Part shown: one piece after another, positions 57,660 through 64,000 of the stretch
Position numbering within the stretch: the stretch's first letter is position 1
Layout of the letters: each line of letters opens with the position of its first letter
Source of the DNA: Hypericum androsaemum
Lineage: Eukaryota; Streptophyta; Magnoliopsida; Malpighiales; Hypericaceae
Assembly (NCBI GenBank): GCA_963995505.1
Contig: OZ023182.1
Span: 11,028,707-11,092,706, forward strand
Length of the DNA stretch: 64,000 bases
Direction: 5' to 3'
Program-made: the position numbers and the translations under genes
Notes under the pieces: generated by a model
The model's input: only the letters and a program-made list of their open reading frames with translations
Databases searched by the model: none
Told to the model about the DNA's origin: nothing

Positions 57660-60600
57660 AAAATGCAAGATAAGACAAGAAAAGGTAAGAAAATTTTAGA
57701 AAATGCAAGAAAATGCAAGATAAGGCTAGGAAAAGGAAAGATAAGAAAACAAAAGGCAAGAAAAGACAAAATCATGCAAGAAAAAGCAAGATAAGGTAAT
57801 AAAAGATAATAAAAGGCAATATAAAGCAAGAAAAGGCAAGGAAAAGGAAGAGTAAGAAAATTTAAGAAAATGCAACAAAAGGCAAGAAAAGACAATAAAG
57901 GGCAAGAGAAGTCAAGAAAAGATAATAAAAGATTAGAAAAGGTAAGATAAGGCAAGAAAAGGAAAGAAAAGGGATGAAAAGGCAAGATAAGGCAAGTAAA
58001 GGCAAGAAAAGGCAAAATAAGGCAAGAAAAGGCAAGAAAAAGGCAAGATAAGGAAACAAAAAGCAAGATAAGGAAAGATAAGGTAAAAAAATCCAGAAAA
58101 TGCAAGATAAGGCAAGAAAATATTGGAAAAAGAAAGAAAAGGCAAGGAAAAGTAGGAAAAAGAAAGAAAATGCAAGAAAAAGGAAGGAAAATGAAAGATA
58201 AGGAAAGAAAAGGCAAGATAAGGCACGATAAGGAAAGAAAAAGAAAGGAAAAGGCAAGAAAAAGCAAGATAAGTAAAGAAAAATTGAAGAAAAGGTAATA
58301 TAAGGCAAACATATGCAAGAAAAGGTAAGATATTGCAAGATAAGGCAAGATAAGGAAAGAAAAGGTAAGAAAATGCAAGTTAAGGCAAGATAAGCAAGAA
58401 AAGGCAAGACAAAAAAAGAAATGGAAAGAAAAGGCAACAAAAGGACAGAAAAGACAAGATAAGTCAAAAAAGGCAAGATAAGGTACGAAAAGGCAAGAAA
58501 AGACAAGAAAAGTCAAGATAAGGCAAACAACGGGAAGGAACGATAAAAAAAGGCAAGATAAGGCAAGAAAATGCAAGATAAGGCAAACAAAGGGAAGAAA
58601 AAACAACAAAAGGTAAGATAAGGTAAGAAAAGGTAAGATAAGGCAACAAAAGAGAAGAAAAGACATGAAAAGGCGAGGAAAGAAAAGGTAAAATAATGCA
58701 AGATAAGGTAAGAAAAGGCAAGAACAGGCTTGATAAGGAAAGAAAAGGCAAGATAAGGCAAGAAAAGGAAAAATAAGGTAAGAAAAGATAGGAAAAGGGC
58801 AAGAAAAGGCAAGATAAGAAAAGAAAAAGCAAGATAAGGAAAGAAAAGGTAAGATAAGGAATGAAAAGGAAAGAAAAGCCAAGAAAATGCAAGAAAAGGA
58901 ATGAAAAGGTAAAAGAATGGAAGAAAAGTACTGAAATGGCAAGAGAAGGTATGAAAAGGTAAGATAATGAAAAAAAATGCAAGATAAGGAAAGGAAAGGA
59001 AAGATAAGGCAAGATAAGGAAAGAAAAGGCAAGATAAGAAAAGAAAAGGGGAGAAAAGGATAGAAAAGGAAAAATAAGGCAAGAAAAGATAAGAAAATGG
59101 AAAGAAAAGGCAAGATAATGCAAGATAAGGAAAGAAAAGGTTATAAGGCAAGATAACTCTAGATACGACTAGATAAGGAAAGAAAAGGCAAGATAATGTA
59201 AGAAAAGGAAAGATATGATAATAAAAGGCATGATAAGTCAAGGTAAGGCAAGGTAACGTAAGATACGGTTAGAAAAGGAATGAAAAGCCAAGATAAGGCT
59301 AGAAAAGATAAGTGAAGACAACATAAGGCAAGAAAAGGCAAAGAAAAAGGCAGGATAAGGGAAAAAATGCAAGATGTGGCAAGAAAATTCAATAATCGCA
59401 AGGAAAAGGTAAGAAAAGGAAATAAAAGGCTCTTAAGGCAAGATAAGATAAGACAAGGTAGAAAAAGGCTAGAAAATGGAAGGTAATGGAACAAAAGGCA
59501 AGGATAAGATAAGATAAGAAAAGAAAAGGCAATAAAAAAGCAAGATAAGGCTAGAAAAGGCTAGAAAAGGCCAGAAAAGGAAATAAAAGGCAAGGAAAAT
59601 GCATGATAAGGAAAGAAAAGGCAAGATAAGGCAAATAAGGCAAGGAAATGGAAAGAAAAAGCAAGGAAAAGGCAAGATAAGGAAACAAATGGAAAGATAA
59701 GGGAAGAAATGGCAGGGAAAAGGAAAGATAAGGAAAGAAAAGGCAAGATAACGCAGGAAAAGTCAAGAAATGCAATGAAAAGGTTAGATAAGAGAAGAAA
59801 AGGCAAGATAAGGCAGGAAATGGGAAGAAAAAGTGCGAAAATGCAAGAAAAGGTAAGGAAAAGGTAAGATAAGGAAAGAAAAGGCAAGAAAATGGAAGAT
59901 AAGGCAAGAAAAGGTGAGGAAAGGCAAGATAAGGAAAGAAAATGAAAGAAAAGGAAATAAAAGGAAAAATAATTAAACAAATTGCAATAAAAGGCATGAT
60001 AAGCAACATAAGGAGAGAAAAGGCATGAGAAGGCAAGAAAAGGGAAGAGATGTAAAAAGAAACGCAAGATAAGGAAAGATAAGGAGAGAAAAGGCAAGAG
60101 AAGGCAAGATAAGGAGAGAAAAGGCAAGGAAAAGGCAAGATAGCACATGGAAAAGGCAAGATAAGGAATCAAAAGGCAAGATAAGGCAAGATAAGGTAAG
60201 ATAAGGCAAGAACGGTCAAGAAAAGGCAAGATAAGGAAAGAAAATGTAAGAAAAGGAAAGAAAAGACAATAAAAGGGAAGAAAAGTCAAGATAAGGCATG
60301 AAAAGGCAAAAAAATGGCGAGAAAAGGTAAGATAAGGAAAGAAAAGGCAAGAAAATGCAAGACAATGCAAGACAAGTCAAGGAAAAGGTAAGATAAGGGA
60401 AGAAAAGGCAAGATATGGCAAGAAAATATAAGAATCACAAGGAAAAGGTAATATAAGGAAAGAAAAGGCAAGATAAGATAAGACAAGGCAAAAAAAGGCT
60501 AGAAAAGGCATGGAAAATGCAAAATAAGGAAAGAAAAGGTAAGAAAAGGCAAGACAAGGCATGAAAATGCAAGGAAAGTCAAGGAAATGCAAGATAAGGA

Positions 60601-63600
60601 AAGAAAAGGCAAGAAAAGGCATGGAAAAGGCAAGATAAGGCAAGGAAAAGGAAAGATAAGGAAACGAAAGGCAAGATAAGGCAAGAAAAGGTAAAATCAT
60701 GCAAGAAAAGGCAAGATAAAGCAATAAAAGTCAATAAAAGGCAAGAAAAGGCAAGGAAAAGGAGCGATAAGGAAAGAAAAGGCAAGAAAAGGAAAGAAAA
60801 GGGATAAAAAGGCAAGATAAGGAAAGAAAATGCAAAAAAGCCAGGAAAAGAAAAAAAAGGAAAAAAAGTTAAAAAAATGGCAAGAAAAGACAATAAAAGG
60901 CAAGATAAGGCAAGATAAGGCAAGAAAAGGCAAGGAAAAGGCAAGATAAGGAAACAAAAAGCAAGATAAAGCAAGGAAAAGGAAAGATAAAGCAAGAAAA
61001 TGTAGGAAAAGGAAAGAAAAGGCAAGAAAAAGCAAGGAATAGGAAATATAAGGAAAGAAAAGACAAGATAAGTCAAGAAAAGGCAAGATAAGGCACGATA
61101 AGGAAAGTAAAGGAAAGGAAAAGGCAAGATAGGGCAAGAAAAAGCAAGGAAAATGTAATTTAAGGAAGGAGAAGGGGAAGAAAAAAATAAGAAAAGGCAA
61201 GATAAGGTGAGAAAAGGCAAGAAATATTAAGAAAAGGAAAGGCAAGGCAAGAAAATGCAAAAAAAAGGCAAGAAAAGGCAAGAAAAAGGAAGATAAGGCA
61301 AGATAAGGCAGGGAAAAGGTAAGATAAGAAAAGAAAAGGCATGATAAGGCAAGGAAAAAGAAAGATATGGCAAGAAAATAGAAGAATCACACGAAAAAGG
61401 TAAGATACGGAAAAAAAAATAGGCAAGATAATGCACAAAAAGGCAAGATAAGATAATACAAGGAAAAAGAAGGCTAGAAAAGGCAAGATAAGGCAAGAAA
61501 TGGCAAGGAAAGGTAAGAAATGCAAGGAAAGGGCAAGATTAGGAAAGAAAAGGAAAGATAAGGCAAGATAAGGTAAGATAAGGTAAGAAAAGGGAAGGAA
61601 ATGGAAAGATAAGGGAAGAAAAGGCAAGGAAAAGGCAAGATAAGGAGACAAAAGGCAAGATAAGTCAAGATCAGGCAAAAAAAGGCTAGAAAATGGAAGA
61701 TAAGGCAATATGGCAAGGAAAAGGCATGATAATGCAAGAAAAGGCAAGGAAAAGGCAAGATAAGGCAAGAAAATGCAAGAAAATGCAAGTAAAAGGCAAG
61801 ATAAGGAAAAAAAAGGCAAGATAAGGCTAGATAATGTAAGAAAAGGCAATGAAAGGGCAAGAAAAGGAGGAGAAAGAAAATTTAAGAAAATGCAAGAAAA
61901 GGCAAGAAAAGACAATAAAGGGCAGGAAAAGTCAAGAAAAGATAATAAAAGATTAGAAAAGGTAAGATAAGCCAAGAAAATGGAAGAATATGTAAGGTAA
62001 AGGTAAGATATGGAAACAAAGCCAAGATATGGAAACAAAGGCAAGATAAGGCAAGAAAAAGTAAGATAAGGCAAGAAAAGGCAAGATAAGGTTAGAAAAA
62101 GCAAGAAAAGGCAAGATAAGGCAAGAAGAGACAATAAAAGGCAAGATAAGGAAAGAACTGGCAATAAAAGGCAAGATAAGGCAAGAAAAGGCAACATAAG
62201 GAAAGAAAAGGCAAGATAAGGTAAGAAAAGAAAAGAAAATGCAAGAAAAGGGTCGAAAAAGGCAAGATAAGCAAAGAAAAGGCAAGTAAAGTAAGAAAAG
62301 GCAAGGTAAGGCAAGAAAAGGTAAGAAAAGATAAGGAAAATACAGGAAAAGCCAAGAAAAGGCAAGGAAAAGGCATGATAAGGAAAGAAAAGGCAAGATA
62401 AGGTAAGAAACGGCAAGATAAGGTAAGATTAGGAAAGAAAAGGCAAGATAAGGCAAAAAAAGGCTAGAAAATGCAAGATAAGGTAAGAAAAGGCTAGGAA
62501 AAGGCATGATAAGCAAAGAAAAGGCAAGAAAAGGCAAGTTAAGACAAGAAAAGGCAAGATCAGGCATGGAAAGGAAAGATAAGGAAACAAAAGGCAAGAT
62601 AAGGCAAGATAAGGAAATAAAAGATAATAAAAGGCAATATGAGGCAAGAAAAGGTAAAGATAAGGAGAGATAAGGAAAGAAAAGACAATAAAAGGCAAGA
62701 TAAGGCAAGAAAAGGGATGAAAAGCCAAGATAATGGAAGAAAAGGCAAGATAACGCTAGAAATGGTAAAAAAAAGTAAGAAAAGGAAAGAAAATGAAAAA
62801 ATGCAAGAAAAGATAATAAAATGAAAAAAAGGCAAGAAAATGCAAGAAAAGATAATAAAAGGCAAGAAAAGATAAGATAAGGCAAGAAAAGACAAGATAA
62901 GGAAACCAAAGGCAAGATAACGCAAGAAAAGGTGGGAAAAGGATTGAAAAGGCAAGAAAAGCGAGGAAAAGAAAAGATAAGGAAAGAAAAGGCAAGATAA
63001 GTCAAGAAAAGCCAAGTTAAGGCACGATAAGGAAAGAAAAGGAAAGGAAAAGGCAAGATAAGGCAAGAAAAAGCAAGGAAAATGTAAGATAAGGCAAGAT
63101 AAAGTAAGAAAATGCAAGGAAAATGCAAGATAAGGAAAGAAAAGGAAAGATAAGGAAAGAAAAGGCAAGATAAGGCAAGAAAAGGCAAGATAAGGTAAAA
63201 AAGGGCAAGGAAAGGGCAAGAGAAGGCAAGAAAAGGCAATAAAAAGGTAAGATAAGGAAACAAAAGGCAAGACAAGGTAAGATCATGCAAGAAAAGGCAA
63301 GATAAGGCAAGAAAAGATGATAAAAGATAATATAAGGTAAGAAAAGGCAAGGAAAAGGAAAGGTAAGGAAAGAAAAGTTAATAAAAGGCATGATAGGGCA
63401 AGATAAGGTCAGAAAAGGAAAGAAAATGGATGAAAAGGAAAGATAAGGGAAGAAAAAGTAAGAAAATGAAGGATAAGTCAAGAAAAGGTAAGAAAATTTG
63501 ACAAAAATGCAAGAGAAGGCAAGATAAGGCAAGGAAAAGGAAAGATAAGGACACAAAAGGCAAGAAAAGGCAAAATCATGCAAGAAAAGGTAAGATAAGG

Positions 63601-64000
63601 CAATAAAAGACAATAAAAGGCAAGAAAAGGCAAGGAAATGAGAGATAAGGAAAGAAAAGGCAATAAAAGGCAAGATAAGGCAAGAAAAGGAAAGAAAAGG
63701 GATCAAAAGGCAAGATAATGGAAGAAAAGGCAAGAAATGGCAAGAAAATGCAAAAAAAGGTAAGAAAATAAAATAAAAGGCAAGATAAGGTAAGAAATGG
63801 CAAGAAAAAGGCAAGATAAGGTAACAAAAGGCAAGATAAGGCAAGAAAAATCTAGAAAATGTAAGATAAGGAAAGAAAAAGTAGGAAAAAGAAAGAAAAC
63901 GCAAGGAAAAGGAAAGATAAGGAAAGAAAAGGCAAGATAAGTCAAGAAAAGGAAAGATACGGCACGATAAGGAAAGAAAAGGAAAGGAAAAGGCAAGATA
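57660..64000. repeat. Purine-rich ~10-bp tandem satellite, block 2
   Basis: 6.3 kb, running off the window end. Same units as block 1 (AAGGCAAGAT, AAGGCAAGAA, AAGGAAAGAA, AAGGCAAGGA) in the same strand orientation. Recurrent rare landmarks reveal higher-order copies. No transposon or gene is visible in it. Confidence 0.95.
59390..61480. repeat. ~1-kb higher-order repeat in satellite block 2
   Basis: A landmark (GAAAAT, then AATCACAAGG or AATCGCAAGG) occurs near 59386, 60423 and 61374. A linked second landmark, AGATAAGATAAGACAAGG (variant AGATAAGATAATACAAGG in the third), follows near 59444, 60474 and 61449. Spacings are about 1030 and 960-975 bp, with similar unit order between the landmarks in each copy. 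Confidence 0.6.

Noticed and set aside
57647..59113. Very long minus-strand frames rich in Phe, Leu, Ser and Pro (also 9155-10285, 61160-62416, 61953-63350)
   Set aside because: The pyrimidine strand of the 10-bp satellite has no stop codon in any frame, so long frames arise by composition. They have no domain, shift frame freely and overlap each other in all phases.
1..64000. Host protein genes, tRNA, rRNA or other RNA genes
   Set aside because: No non-transposon coding region with plausible homology or exon structure was found, and no tRNA cloverleaf or rRNA segment; TGGTATCAGAGC matches are primer-binding sites.

Overview
The window is plant nuclear heterochromatin and I find no host gene in it. 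Everything recognisable is LTR retrotransposon or a purine-rich tandem repeat. The plant call rests on Ty3/gypsy proteins of plant type, primer-binding sites matching plant initiator Met-tRNA (TGGTATCAGAGC), 5-bp target-site duplications (TSDs), and plant-type LTRs. I cannot name the species. The gypsy elements whose pol frame runs into the LTR resemble centromere-associated CRM chromoviruses. Together with long simple satellite, this suggests a pericentromeric or centromeric location (inference).

Layout. 1-6011: family A element A1 (5' LTR off-window) with an intact 1595-aa gag-pol, inserted in the leader of minus-strand family E (6012-8352, tandem LTRs around a 0.5-kb interior). 8353-12391: satellite of ~10-bp units (AAGGCAAGAW). 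12392-47234: a nested complex built on gypsy element D1. Inserted in D1 are C1 (in its LTR, TSD CAAGC), C2 (in gag, TSD CATGC) and a 14.5-kb composite (in protease, TSD GAAGC). The composite holds tandem non-autonomous B1 units, a B2 tandem array nested in a B1 LTR (TSD GAAAG), and a deleted family A copy, A3. D1 is cut by the LTR of a second D element, D2. D2 carries A2, a minus-strand family A element with apparently identical LTRs (TSD CTGAT), and is fused downstream to a truncated B2-type element. 47235-47340: satellite remnant. 47341-57659: an old solo LTR (T1, TSD AAAAT) containing a decayed Tekay-like gypsy element T2. 57660-64000: satellite again, with visible higher-order repeats.

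How the parts relate. A1 encodes gag, protease, reverse transcriptase, RNase H and integrase, and could be autonomous. Families B and C have LTR termini, primer-binding site, purine tract and a pol-like C-terminal tail resembling those of family A. Between a gag-like N-terminus and that tail they encode a conserved acidic region that I do not recognise. They look like non-autonomous elements mobilised in trans by A-like elements. This orphan reading frame, its tandem shared-LTR arrays and the inter-family LTR recombinants are the most novel content. All element names (A-E, T1, T2) are labels used only here.
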